Below are positions 33,509 through 42,214 of a stretch of DNA of 57,632 bases, piece by piece; the first letter of the stretch is position 1, and every line of letters begins with the position of its first letter. A program made the position numbers and the translations under genes. The DNA comes from Lapidilactobacillus concavus DSM 17758 (lineage in GTDB: Bacteria > Bacillota > Bacilli > Lactobacillales > Lactobacillaceae). Below the pieces are notes generated by a model that saw only the letters and a program-made list of their open reading frames with translations, had not been told where the DNA came from and ran no database searches. The stretch lies in contig NZ_AZFX01000010.1 of NCBI RefSeq assembly GCF_001435835.1, positions 1 to 57,632 on the forward strand. Reading direction: 5' to 3'.

Positions 33509-34249
33509 TTATTTCTTCACGAGGTACATATACAACGCTTTGTCAGAGAAACTTGTTTCGAACGTCACACCCTTATTCTTGATATTTTCGACTATCGTTT
33601 GGCCGTTCTCTGCATCCTTAGCTAGTTTCTGATAGTCTTTGAGTACCTTCTGGCCATCAGCACCAACTGCGGTCGAGAGTGCAATCAATCTCATGGCGAA
33701 ATCTTTCATCTTCGTCTTTGATTTCATGTCTTTGACAGGAAAAATATAGGCAATACTCATCACTTTTTGATTTTGAATATTTGCACGAATTTTGACACCA
33801 TCGACTGAGTAAAGATCGACCAGGCCATCCTTTTGCATCATAGGTAGTGCGGTTGCCACCAGCTTCATCTGTTTATTGATCATGTTGTAAGCCATCGCAA
33901 ATTGTGGATAGGCAACTAAAGCCTTGCTCTTCTTGACGGTCACCTGTTTTGTGACTGTTTGACCGGACTTCTTAGCCTGGACCGCCACTTTTTGCGCGTC
34001 GGTCGAACTTGGCACTTGAATCACAAAAGTACCATCATTGTTAACGGCAGACTGACGAGTCGCACCATCGATTTGATAGGTCACTTTTGCTTGCGTGCTG
34101 ACGGTCCCCTTGACGACGGCAACCAAACCATTCGCGCCATAACTCGTCTTCGTAGGCTTCAAACTCGGGCTGCTACTCTGACAGCCAGCCAATGCAACAG
34201 TTGCACCTAAGACGACCGCGAGACTGGCAATCATTTTTTTAATCTTCAT
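33509..34249 (-). CDS. lipoprotein of unknown function, last gene of the exporter operon
   Basis: A 246-residue lipoprotein: basic N-terminus, hydrophobic stretch and the lipobox ALAGC at about residues 18-22. A small domain resembling carbohydrate-binding or Ig-like folds follows (VKGTVSTQAKVTYQIDGA), then a lysine-rich C-terminal half. ATG at 34249 has GGAGGG upstream; further upstream in-frame codons lie in the neighbour's end. It begins 19 nt after the ABC exporter gene and so is likely co-expressed with it. I do not recognise the C-terminal part. Confidence 0.75.
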   Translation of the reverse strand: MKIKKMIASLAVVLGATVALAGCQSSSPSLKPTKTSYGANGLVAVVKGTVSTQAKVTYQIDGATRQSAVNNDGTFVIQVPSSTDAQKVAVQAKKSGQTVTKQVTVKKSKALVAYPQFAMAYNMINKQMKLVATALPMMQKDGLVDLYSVDGVKIRANIQNQKVMSIAYIFPVKDMKSKTKMKDFAMRLIALSTAVGADGQKVLKDYQKLAKDAENGQTIVENIKNKGVTFETSFSDKALYMYLVKK

Positions 34250-34268
34250 TGAAAAATTCCCTCCAGTC

Positions 34269-36155
34269 TTAAATAGCAACATTACCAGAAAATTGTGAAT
34301 TGTACAGATCAGCATAGAACCCATTCTGTGCCATTAAGTCATCGTGATTGCCGGTTTCAACGATTGAGCCATGATTCATCACTAAGATATTATCAGCATC
34401 GCGAATAGTTGACAAACGGTGTGCAACAACGAAACTCGTCCGGCCCTTCAATAAGCGATTCATGGCGTGCTGAATTTGTAACTCGGTTCGTGTATCAACA
34501 GAAGAAGTTGCCTCATCCAAAATCAAAATTTCGGGATCTGCAACAAATGCGCGCGCAATTGTCAATAATTGACGTTGACCCTGGGAAATATTGGAAGCTT
34601 CTTCGTTCAAGATTGTGTCGTACCCATCTGGTAATTGACGAACGAATTCATCCACATGGGCTGCCTTGGCTGCCGCGATAATTTCATCATGAGAAGCATC
34701 TTCGCGACCATATTTCAAGTTGTCGTAGATTGTACCCGTAAACAACCAAGTATCCTGTAACACCATCGCGAAATGACGACGAAGATCTTCGCGAGCAATA
34801 TTACGTGTGTCTTGACCTTTCAAGCGGATCGAGCCAGCACTAATATCATAGAAACGCTCGAGTAAGTTAATGATCGTGGTTTTACCCGCACCGGTAGGAC
34901 CGACAATGGCGATCATTTGACCAGGCTTCACGTTTAAGTTGTAATCAGTCATCAGCAATTCCTTGCCTTGATAACCGAACTGAACGTGTTCCATTGTCAG
35001 AACGTCATCGGTTGCTTGATCAGCAATCTCAACGTGTGTGTCTTCCATATCGGGTTCATCGAACACTTCGAAGATACGTTCGGCTGAAGCAACGGTTGCC
35101 TGAATCGTATTCGCTAAGTTAGCCAATTGCGAGATTGGCTGTGAGAATTGTTGCGTGTATTGCAAGAAGGCCTGCACATCACCTAAAGTCATATTCCCAT
35201 TCGCCACTTTGATGCCACCAAGAACAGCAACGAACACATAACCCAAGTTGTTAACAAAAGTCATCAGCGGCATAATCAGTCCAGAAATCATCTGAGCCTT
35301 CCACGCAGCCGTGTAGAGCTTCTTATTCTCAGCTGCAAATTCATCGATGGCTGCCTGTTCATGGTTAAAACTCTTATTGACGATTTGGCCGGCATAATTT
35401 TCTTCAACTTGGTCGTTCAATAGACCCAAGCTCTTCTGTTGTGCCGCAAAAAATTTCTGAGAACGTGGAGCGACGACGCCAACAACAATCAAACTCAACG
35501 GGATTGTTGCTAAGGGTAATAGCGTCAGCTGCCAGCTGATCGTAAGCATCATCCACAATGTTCCCACGAACATGACGGTACTGGTGATCAATTGCGTCAA
35601 GCTTTGTTGTAGGGTGCCGGCAATGTTATCCATATCATTAATGGCACGTGACATAATATCCCCATTGGAATGGGTGTCATAATAATTGATTGGTAACCGT
35701 TGCATCTTTTCTTTCATTTGTTTCCGTAAGCGATAAACTGTATCCTGTGAAACTCGAGTCATCACGAACTGCATCACGAAGTTCAATAATGCCGAGGCCA
35801 GATACATGATAATCACAGTAATAATAATCTCTTGAATCTTATCAAAGTTAATTGGGAATTGCTTCTGAGCGATTCCGGCCTTCTGTGCAGCCTGACCACG
35901 CATGACACCCTTAAATAACTCTGTCGTTGCTTGACCGAGAATCTTTGGTGTCCGCACTTGAAGAATCTGTGACGTGATGGCAAAAATCATCACGATAATC
36001 AAGGCAATCCAATATTTAGACATGTAGCCAAACAGGCGTTTCGTGGTGCCCCAGAAATTTTTAGGTTTATCTCCTGGCATCGCCATGCCACGGCCAGGGC
36101 CGTGACCACCACCCATTGGACGTGATGGATGATTAGAACTCTTTTGATCACTCAT
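34269..36155 (-). CDS. ABC exporter half-transporter with canonical Walker B (LmrD/BmrD-like)
   Basis: A 628-residue protein with six membrane segments fused to an ATPase domain. Walker A is GPTGAGKTT and Walker B ILILDEATSSVD with the catalytic Glu. The signature is ISQGQRQLL instead of LSGGQ. An N-terminal Gly/Pro-rich cytoplasmic extension (GGGHGPGRGM) precedes the first segment. Start at 36155 overlaps the partner's stop by 8 nt. It forms a heterodimeric multidrug-type exporter with the next gene; substrate unknown. Confidence 0.9.
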   Translation of the reverse strand: MSDQKSSNHPSRPMGGGHGPGRGMAMPGDKPKNFWGTTKRLFGYMSKYWIALIIVMIFAITSQILQVRTPKILGQATTELFKGVMRGQAAQKAGIAQKQFPINFDKIQEIIITVIIMYLASALLNFVMQFVMTRVSQDTVYRLRKQMKEKMQRLPINYYDTHSNGDIMSRAINDMDNIAGTLQQSLTQLITSTVMFVGTLWMMLTISWQLTLLPLATIPLSLIVVGVVAPRSQKFFAAQQKSLGLLNDQVEENYAGQIVNKSFNHEQAAIDEFAAENKKLYTAAWKAQMISGLIMPLMTFVNNLGYVFVAVLGGIKVANGNMTLGDVQAFLQYTQQFSQPISQLANLANTIQATVASAERIFEVFDEPDMEDTHVEIADQATDDVLTMEHVQFGYQGKELLMTDYNLNVKPGQMIAIVGPTGAGKTTIINLLERFYDISAGSIRLKGQDTRNIAREDLRRHFAMVLQDTWLFTGTIYDNLKYGREDASHDEIIAAAKAAHVDEFVRQLPDGYDTILNEEASNISQGQRQLLTIARAFVADPEILILDEATSSVDTRTELQIQHAMNRLLKGRTSFVVAHRLSTIRDADNILVMNHGSIVETGNHDDLMAQNGFYADLYNSQFSGNVAI

Positions 36156-37884
36156 GCATTTCGCCCCCCTGTTTGATTTGCGATTCAACAATTTCACGAT
36201 AGGTTTCATTGTTGGCTTTCAATTCGCTATGCGTACCAATACCAACCATCTTACCTTCATCGAGCACGATAATTTGATCGGCATCCGCAACCGTCGAAAC
36301 TCGTTGACCGACAATCACAACGACTGCTTTTTGAATACTTTCATCTTCACGTAACGCACGACGTAAATTAGAATCCGTTTTAAAGTCCAGTGCCGAGAAT
36401 GAATCATCGAAGACATAGACGGATGCTTTCTTAACTAATGCCCGTGCAATTGCCAGACGTTGCTTCTGCCCACCTGAGAAGTTATTCCCACCTTGCTCAA
36501 CAAAAGTATCAAGGCCTTCTGCTTCTTTAACAAAGTCAGTGGACTGAGCAATTTCAAGTGCATGCCATAATTCTTCATCCGTTGCTTCCGGATTCCCGTA
36601 ACGCAAGTTGTCACGCAAACTACCCTTGAACAGGACGGCTTTTTGTGGGACCAAGGCGATTTCTGATTGCAACTGCTGCTGGTCGACGTCTCGAACATCG
36701 AGACCATTGATGCGAACTGCACCAGTTTCAACATCATAGAAACGTGGAATCAAGTTGATCAAGGTTGACTTACCTGAACCCGTACCACCAATAATGGCCA
36801 AAGTCTGACCCTTGGTGACGTGTGCGTCAACACCAGTTAAAGCTAGATGTTCAGCCCCGTGATAACGGAAGACCACCTGATCGAAATCCAAACTTGTTTC
36901 GGGTTCATCCGCGAAGGTTTTTGGTTGTTCAGCAGGAGTCAAGGTTGATTTTAAATTCAAGACTTCGTGAATACGTGCTGCAGAAGCTTGACCACGAGGA
37001 ATGAAAACGAAAACCATCGATAACATCATGAAACTCATCAGGATCTGCATGGCATAAGTCATGAAGGCAATCATGTTACCAACCGCCATGGCTTGGTTAG
37101 CAATTAAATGCCCACCATTCCAGATGATTGCGATGTTTGTGCCACTCATGATTAATGTCATTAGTGGAAACATCACCGCCATGATAGAGAAAACTTTCCG
37201 TGCATTTCGCGTGTAGTCTTTATTTGCTTCATCAAAGCGGTTCTGTTCAAAAGCATCACGAACGAATGCACGAATTACCCGCACACCGGTCAATCCTTCA
37301 CGAAAGACCAGGTTCAAGTTATCAGTTTTTGTCTGCATTGCCTTGAATAGAGGGACTGCGAAATACATCACGACACCGACGAACACAACCATGATTGGAA
37401 TGACAACGACGAAAATACTTGTCAATTGCGCATCCTTTTGGTAAGCCATGAAGCTTGCGCCGACCAACATGATTGGTGCCATGATCATCATTCTCAGCGC
37501 CATCATGGCCACGTTTTGAATCTGAACAACGTCGTTTGTCGTTCGCGTAATCAATGAAGACGTGCCGACTTGATCGAATTCATCGTTCGACATGTATAAG
37601 ACTTTTTCATAGATATCTTGGCGCAACCTTTGGCCTAGTCCTTGTGATGTCTTGGCGGCGAGATAAACATTGCCAAATGAGAAAATCACAGACAAGACGG
37701 AGACCGCAAGCATTTTTAGTCCAGCACTCCAAATATAATTCGTGTCGCCTTTAGCAACACCATAGTTAACCAAATCAGAAGTTAAATTTGGTAAGTACAA
37801 ACTTGTAAACACTTGGCCAGTCATAAACGCAATGGCAAAAAAAACAGCCCAGCCTGAAACGCGCTTCTTAGCAAGTTTAATCAT
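36148..37884 (-). CDS. ABC exporter half-transporter with degenerate Walker B (LmrC/BmrC-like)
   Basis: A 578-residue fusion of six membrane segments and an ATPase domain. Walker A is GGTGSGKST, the signature is the canonical FSGGQKQRL, and Walker B is VYVFDDSFSALD, where Asp replaces the catalytic Glu. That combination, together with the odd signature of the partner, is the hallmark of heterodimeric exporters with one inactive ATP site. Its ATG overlaps the end of the tetR gene. Confidence 0.9.
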   Translation of the reverse strand: MIKLAKKRVSGWAVFFAIAFMTGQVFTSLYLPNLTSDLVNYGVAKGDTNYIWSAGLKMLAVSVLSVIFSFGNVYLAAKTSQGLGQRLRQDIYEKVLYMSNDEFDQVGTSSLITRTTNDVVQIQNVAMMALRMMIMAPIMLVGASFMAYQKDAQLTSIFVVVIPIMVVFVGVVMYFAVPLFKAMQTKTDNLNLVFREGLTGVRVIRAFVRDAFEQNRFDEANKDYTRNARKVFSIMAVMFPLMTLIMSGTNIAIIWNGGHLIANQAMAVGNMIAFMTYAMQILMSFMMLSMVFVFIPRGQASAARIHEVLNLKSTLTPAEQPKTFADEPETSLDFDQVVFRYHGAEHLALTGVDAHVTKGQTLAIIGGTGSGKSTLINLIPRFYDVETGAVRINGLDVRDVDQQQLQSEIALVPQKAVLFKGSLRDNLRYGNPEATDEELWHALEIAQSTDFVKEAEGLDTFVEQGGNNFSGGQKQRLAIARALVKKASVYVFDDSFSALDFKTDSNLRRALREDESIQKAVVVIVGQRVSTVADADQIIVLDEGKMVGIGTHSELKANNETYREIVESQIKQGGEMHE

Positions 37885-38542
37885 TTAATTCCCTCCCAGT
37901 TGTTTCTTTTAAGACGCCGTACTCGAACCAATTCAACAATTCATCGAAAGTTCGTTGCGATTGGATCAGCTGACCCTCATGCATTTCTTCGTGATGTCGA
38001 ATGAAATAGCGTGCCATCGACTGCCCCATAAAACCAAGCAGCATATGCAGCAATAAATCAAAACGATCATCTTCAATACGCAAACGCGTGAGATCTGTAC
38101 GCTTCTTTATTTCTTGTTGCCAAGCAGACCAATCTTGATGATGGTGTCGTGGCACTTCACGTTTGAGTAAATGTTGATAGCCACGATAGTCCATTTCCAT
38201 AAAGATATTCTGTAACAGGCGATGATCAACACCTTGACTCAAATAATCAATCACATCTGCGTAAGTCGCACGAATTGCCGCAAACAGATCTCCCTGCTGC
38301 TCAGTGAGATGATCAAGTAAGTCATTCTTGAAAAGATCGCGATAGCTTTGTAGGACATAAAAATAAATATCTTCTTTATCCTTAAAGTATTGATAGAAAC
38401 TACCCCGCGGAATCTCAGCCAATTGAATAATGTCTGTAATCGTGACTTCTGTATAGGAAGCATCCGAAAAAGCCTGACGTGCAGCAGCCATAATTTTCTT
38501 CTGCTTTTCGAGTGGCAAACTTAAGAACGTTTGACTTGGCAT
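37877..38542 (-). CDS. TetR/AcrR-family transcriptional regulator
   Basis: A 221-residue regulator. The N-terminal helix-turn-helix has the family form TITDIIQLAEIPRGSFYQYFKDKEDIY (about residues 37-63). The C-terminal ligand domain is not matched to a known subfamily. First gene of the exporter operon; it probably senses an exported compound and represses its own operon through the palindrome at 38648-38677. Confidence 0.88.
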   Translation of the reverse strand: MPSQTFLSLPLEKQKKIMAAARQAFSDASYTEVTITDIIQLAEIPRGSFYQYFKDKEDIYFYVLQSYRDLFKNDLLDHLTEQQGDLFAAIRATYADVIDYLSQGVDHRLLQNIFMEMDYRGYQHLLKREVPRHHHQDWSAWQQEIKKRTDLTRLRIEDDRFDLLLHMLLGFMGQSMARYFIRHHEEMHEGQLIQSQRTFDELLNWFEYGVLKETTGRELND

Positions 38543-38647
38543 CCATGAACCTCCTTTTTCTTAATCTTTTCATTCAATGTAGACGATTGACACTTCGCAT
38601 CCGCATTAATTCAACAAACAGCGTGTCAAAAAAATTGTAAACAAAAA

Positions 38648-38677
38648 ATGACGCTCTGTCATATGACAAAGTGTCAT
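38648..38677. promoter_or_regulatory. 30-bp near-perfect palindrome: TetR operator and/or mgtA terminator
   Basis: The dyad reads ATGACGCTCTGTCA then TATGACAAAGTGTCAT in 30 bp, with 26 of 30 positions symmetric. It starts inside the transcribed part just downstream of the -10 at 38676-38681, as expected for an autorepressor site. On the minus strand it is also followed by six Ts, so it could terminate mgtA transcripts. Confidence 0.7.
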
Positions 38678-38704
38678 TATAAACGTCATTTTTAAAACAA
38701 TCAA
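38676..38704 (-). promoter_or_regulatory. promoter of the tetR-exporter operon
   Basis: Minus strand TTGATT (38699-38704), 17-bp spacer, TATAAT (38676-38681). It lies between the mgtA stop and the palindrome. Confidence 0.7.
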
Positions 38705-38731
38705 CTTATCGTTATCGTCGGCATCGATTTT

Positions 38732-41380
38732 TTAAAGTAATTCAGTGAACTTCTTAAGATACCACTTTTTAGCAAATGTGACCACAACTAAGTAGGCAAT
38801 CACAGTTAGCATTAGCCATGGCCAATAACTTCCTGGCAGGCTCACCAAGCCAATGTCGTGCCCAAATGCCGTGATAGGCAGCAGTGATCCGACGCCAATT
38901 TCCAACACAGACGCAAGCAACATGGCTTTAGACGCCGTACTCTGAATGAACGGCACTTTTGGCGTCCGCAAAGCGTGTAAGACGAGTGTTTGGGTCCACA
39001 AGGATTCAACAAACCAACCTGCATGAAAAATGGCGACGAAAAGAACTTGTTGTTGCGGTGTTAGCGTGTGATAACTGCCACCAAGCAATCCAGGACAAAC
39101 CACAAAATACATCAATAAATAAGTGCTGATATCAAAAATCGAGCTAGTGGGGCCAAACCAAATCATAAATTTACCGATTGAATTGGTCGTCCACTTTTTT
39201 GGTGCTTGTAAATATTCTGAGTCCATCCGATCCCAGGGAATCGACAAACAAGCAAAATCGTAAATTAAATTCAAGAGTAATAATTGAACGGGTAACATTG
39301 GTAAGAATGGTAGAAAAATACTCGCGCAGAGCACGGATAACATATTACCAAAATTAGAGCTGGTGGTGGCCTTAATGTATTTCATGATGTTCCCAAACGT
39401 CTCGCGACCAACCAACAATCCCGTTGCCAAAATAGCTAAGTCTTTGTGCAACAAGATCACGTCAGCGGAGTCTTTAGCAACGTCAACGGCTGTATCGACC
39501 GAAATACCCACATCAGCTGTTTTCATAGCGGGCGCATCGTTGATACCATCGCCCATAAATCCAACCGTATGACCGTTCTCCTTCAACAATGCCATGATCT
39601 GTTTCTTCTGTTGTGGATTCAGCTGTACGAAGACTTGATTGCGTTCGACGGCAACCGCCATCTGAGTTTCATCCAGCGAATTCAACTGCTCGCCCGTAAT
39701 CAGCTCAGAATGTTCAAGACCAACTTTCTGACACATCGCACGCGTGACCAACTCATTATCACCGGTTAAGACCTTCACCTCGACCTGATAATTTTTGAGC
39801 TCTTGCAAGGCCTCCCTGGCACTCGCCTTCGGTGGATCCAGAAAAGCCAGATAGCCTATTAGCGTCATTTGAGTCTCATCCACCACCGTAAAAGGCGTTG
39901 GTGCATCTACAAAAGTTTTGATTGCCACCGCGATGACTCGCAACCCTTGTTGATTTAAATGAGCGACTTGTGTTAATAGTTTAGCTCGATTTTCATTGGT
40001 CAGAGGGGCCACCTGTTTACCAAACATGACTGAATCGGTGACCTGTAGAATCTCATCAACCGCACCTTTTGTAATCAGCTGGACATTCCCATCCTGATGA
40101 CGAACTGCCACACTCATTCGCCGCCGTTGAAAATCAAACGGAATTTCGTCAACCTTTTCTGTGGCCTCTAACTGTGAAAATTGATTCTCAGACAAGTGTT
40201 GTTTAGTGGCATCGATAATGGCCAAATCAAGCATGTTTTTCAGCCCTGTCTGATGTGCGCTGTTCAGGTAGGCGAGACGCAACACGCCGTCGTCCACCTC
40301 ACCCTCACAATTCAAATGTGAGGACAAGACAATCTGATCTTCCGTTAACGTGCCGGTTTTATCAGTGCAGAGCACATCGATTGCGCCAAAGTTCTGAATG
40401 GCGTTCAGATGCTTGATAATCGTTCCTTTCTTAGACATTCGGTTGGCACCACGAACCAAATTGGTCGTCACGATCATCGGCAACATTTCCGGAGTCAATC
40501 CAACGGCCACCGATAATCCAAACATGAGTGCCTGCAACCAGTCACCTTTAGTGAAGCCGTTGATGATAATTACGGTCGGTGCCATCAATGCCATGAACCG
40601 AATCAACAACATTGAGGTTTGCTGGACTCCCGTTTCAAAGTTAGTCGGCGTCGGTTGAGCACCAAGATCCTTGACCACCCCGCCAAAAACGGTTCGATCG
40701 CCTGTTGAAATAACAATTGCTTCTGCAGTTCCGCTGACCACATCACTGCCCATGAAAACTAAATTTTGATAACTAGTTTCCGATGCCGCCTCAGTGATTT
40801 CCACATCGGCACGTTTCTCAACAGGATAGCTTTCACCAGTTAGCGCCGCCTGTGAAACAGACAAATCTTTACTGCTCAACAATCTCAAATCTGCTGAAAT
40901 CATTGCTCCAGCAGATAACTCGATCAGATTGCCGCAAACCACCTCGTCCGGCGATAACTCAAGAATTTGACCTGCTCGTTTCACTGCCACCGTTGAATTG
41001 ACCATCGATTCTAATTGATATGCGGCTTGATCTGAACGTACCGTTTGTATCAACGACATCGTGCCGCTGATGAAGACTAAGACTAGAATGATCAAGACAC
41101 CGAGCAAGTTGCGATCTTGTGGCGCCGCATTAAGATAATCGGTGAAAAAAGAAATGACGGCTAGGGCAATCAATACCAATGTAAATGGCGTCAGATAAGC
41201 CCTAACTGCTTCGACAATTAAAGGTGTCTTTTTTTGATAAGTTAATTTATTGGTCCCATATCTTGCGCGCAACCCGGCAATTTGATTATCGGTTAAACCG
41301 GTTATTGCCGTGTCAAATTTCGACAACACCTGATCTGCGGTTGCGCGTGCATATGAATCATAATCTATTTTTTTAATCAT
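38732..41380 (-). CDS. mgtA: magnesium-translocating P-type ATPase
   Basis: P-type ATPase of the Mg2+-importing subfamily, 882 residues with about ten membrane segments. The phosphorylated aspartate is in VLCTDKTGTLTEDQ; TGES (in ALTGESYPVEKR), KGAVDEIL and GDGINDAPAMK are intact. ATG at 41380 follows GGAGAGGGG by 6 nt; an in-frame ATG at 41407 is closer to the leader and less well placed. The M-box riboswitch upstream supports the Mg2+ assignment. Confidence 0.93.
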   Translation of the reverse strand: MIKKIDYDSYARATADQVLSKFDTAITGLTDNQIAGLRARYGTNKLTYQKKTPLIVEAVRAYLTPFTLVLIALAVISFFTDYLNAAPQDRNLLGVLIILVLVFISGTMSLIQTVRSDQAAYQLESMVNSTVAVKRAGQILELSPDEVVCGNLIELSAGAMISADLRLLSSKDLSVSQAALTGESYPVEKRADVEITEAASETSYQNLVFMGSDVVSGTAEAIVISTGDRTVFGGVVKDLGAQPTPTNFETGVQQTSMLLIRFMALMAPTVIIINGFTKGDWLQALMFGLSVAVGLTPEMLPMIVTTNLVRGANRMSKKGTIIKHLNAIQNFGAIDVLCTDKTGTLTEDQIVLSSHLNCEGEVDDGVLRLAYLNSAHQTGLKNMLDLAIIDATKQHLSENQFSQLEATEKVDEIPFDFQRRRMSVAVRHQDGNVQLITKGAVDEILQVTDSVMFGKQVAPLTNENRAKLLTQVAHLNQQGLRVIAVAIKTFVDAPTPFTVVDETQMTLIGYLAFLDPPKASAREALQELKNYQVEVKVLTGDNELVTRAMCQKVGLEHSELITGEQLNSLDETQMAVAVERNQVFVQLNPQQKKQIMALLKENGHTVGFMGDGINDAPAMKTADVGISVDTAVDVAKDSADVILLHKDLAILATGLLVGRETFGNIMKYIKATTSSNFGNMLSVLCASIFLPFLPMLPVQLLLLNLIYDFACLSIPWDRMDSEYLQAPKKWTTNSIGKFMIWFGPTSSIFDISTYLLMYFVVCPGLLGGSYHTLTPQQQVLFVAIFHAGWFVESLWTQTLVLHALRTPKVPFIQSTASKAMLLASVLEIGVGSLLPITAFGHDIGLVSLPGSYWPWLMLTVIAYLVVVTFAKKWYLKKFTELL

Positions 41381-41416
41381 GTTTTCCCCTCTCCATTTAT
41401 CAGACATAGAGGAAAC

Positions 41417-41494
41417 TCACACGATCTCGGTGTGAACCAATGATGATTGCCACACCGCACCGTGAAATCTCCTCGGGCGATGATCATCATCCAT
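41417..41494 (-). CDS. putative 25-residue acidic leader peptide upstream of mgtA
   Basis: Short frame beginning M-D-D-D-H-R-P-R-R, 25 codons and TGA, with AAGGAG 10 nt before the ATG. It ends 36 nt before the mgtA start. Three aspartates followed by a proline resemble leader peptides at which ribosomes become unstable in low Mg2+. An overlapping frame (start 41490, 37 residues, stop overlapping the mgtA ATG) is an alternative with a poorly spaced ribosome site. Translation is not proven. Confidence 0.5.
   Translation of the reverse strand: MDDDHRPRRFHGAVWQSSLVHTEIV
41420..41460 (-). promoter_or_regulatory. mutually exclusive hairpins in the mgtA leader
   Basis: CGGTGTG pairs with CACACCG around a CAAT/ATTG inner stem. 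The same CACAC segment can instead pair with the GTGTGA that follows it. Further on, TTTCCTCT (about 41409-41416) can pair with the mgtA ribosome site AGAGGGGAAA or with GAGGAGA inside the leader frame. Confidence 0.55.
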
Positions 41495-41524
41495 CTTGGT
41501 TCAACTCCTTGTTTTGTAAAATTT

Positions 41525-41547
41525 GTTTGAAACGGTCAAACGTTATA
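41525..41547 (-). promoter_or_regulatory. possible second mgtA promoter with inverted repeat
   Basis: TATAAC (41542-41547) with TTGGTA 19 bp upstream is a weak promoter past the M-box terminators. Just after it GTTTGA and TCAAAC (41525-41541) form a 6-bp inverted repeat that could be an operator. Confidence 0.35.
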
Positions 41548-41682
41548 ATGAAACGCGCGATATTTTTACCAACTCACTCAGCTCCCTTAATTCAATGGTG
41601 GTTGTCAATGAAGTATCAATTCAATACGATTATCGGGTGGTGATCTAGCACACAACCTCGCAATTGGTGATGAGTCCCGAAT

Positions 41683-41742
41683 GAAAAAACGAGTTCCTCT
41701 CAACAAGACGCCAAAACTCAGCGAAAGGTTAAAAGAACTCGT
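41683..41742 (-). terminator. second terminator after the M-box
   Basis: ACGAGTTC and GAACTCGT arms enclose a 40-nt loop and are followed on the minus strand by six Ts. It begins immediately behind the first terminator. Confidence 0.75.
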
Positions 41743-41776
41743 CAAAAAAGCTCAATTGATCTAGTCGTTGGGCTTT
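41743..41776 (-). terminator. first M-box terminator (expression platform)
   Basis: AAAGC-CCAA pairs with TTG-A-GCTTT with one mismatch, followed by six Ts on the minus strand, directly after the aptamer. Confidence 0.75.
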
Positions 41777-41920
41777 AGCACTGTACAACGTAGGAACCAG
41801 TTGATTCCAGCTACTTTATGGAAAGCCTTGTATTCGACAATCCCTGTTCTACCCATTGGTGTCTCTCGACTTTTCTGGGCAGTAGCCTATGTTTGTAAAG
41901 GAGCCTCACCTAACAAATCA
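41762..41920 (-). promoter_or_regulatory. M-box (ykoK-type) magnesium riboswitch
   Basis: On the minus strand the class's conserved blocks appear in order: TTGTTAGGTGAGGCTCC, ACAAACATAGGCTACTGCCC, GTCGAGAGACACCAATGGGT and CAGGGATTGTCG. It is expected to terminate transcription when Mg2+ is plentiful. It controls mgtA, whose start lies about 380 nt further on. Confidence 0.92.
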
Positions 41921-41943
41921 TATTTACTTGATACTATGGGTTA

Positions 41944-41972
41944 AATCTAAAAAAGGAAGACAAGAAAGTCAA
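41944..41972 (-). promoter_or_regulatory. promoter of the M-box / mgtA transcript
   Basis: Minus strand TTGACT (41967-41972), 17-bp spacer, TAGATT (41944-41949), about 25 nt before the aptamer. Confidence 0.7.
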
Positions 41973-41978
41973 GCAATA

Positions 41979-42006
41979 AGAGTGTGGAACAAGGCGGTTA
42001 GCTTCT
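41979..42006 (+). repeat. 28-bp direct repeat, copy 1
   Basis: AGAGTGTGGAACAAGGCGGT followed by TAGCTTCT, identical to 42215-42242. Similarity continues imperfectly for about 15 nt. A partial third copy (AGAGTGTGGAA) lies at 42097-42107. Confidence 0.85.
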
Positions 42007-42127
42007 GAGCATTAACAAGAATTTCTGAATGATTCGTGCAGCGAATCGTTTGGAAATTGTGGTTAAGCGCAGGAAGCTGCCTTGTGTAACGCGTTTAGAG
42101 TGTGGAAGCCCACGGGTTGAATTTGAG

Positions 42128-42185
42128 GATTAACATGATTAAGACCCGAATCTGCTTTTAGATTCGAGTCTTAATGGTGTTAACC
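42128..42185. repeat. long imperfect hairpin between the repeats
   Basis: Core arms ATTAAGAC-CGAATCT / AGATTCG-GTCTTAAT (42138-42175) extend outward through TTAACA/TGTTAA. No T-run follows on either strand. It could end mapA transcripts or belong to a repeat element. Confidence 0.6.
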
Positions 42186-42214
42186 GGAAAATTCAGTGAG
42201 CTGCAACACGTTTC

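Noticed and set aside
38590-38636. TTGACAC...GTGTCAA inverted repeat upstream of tetR as a terminator
   Set aside because: The T-run lies on the wrong side for both strands; it may be a leftover or secondary operator.
41377-41490. 37-codon frame overlapping the mgtA start (MMIIARGDF...)
   Set aside because: Attractive because its stop overlaps the mgtA ATG, but its start is 14-17 nt from AAGGAG; kept only as the alternative to the acidic frame.
41440-41643. Plus-strand open frame opposite the mgtA leader
   Set aside because: It is antisense to the structured leader, lacks a ribosome binding site and resembles no protein; its ATG codons are the complement of the leader's CAT triplets.
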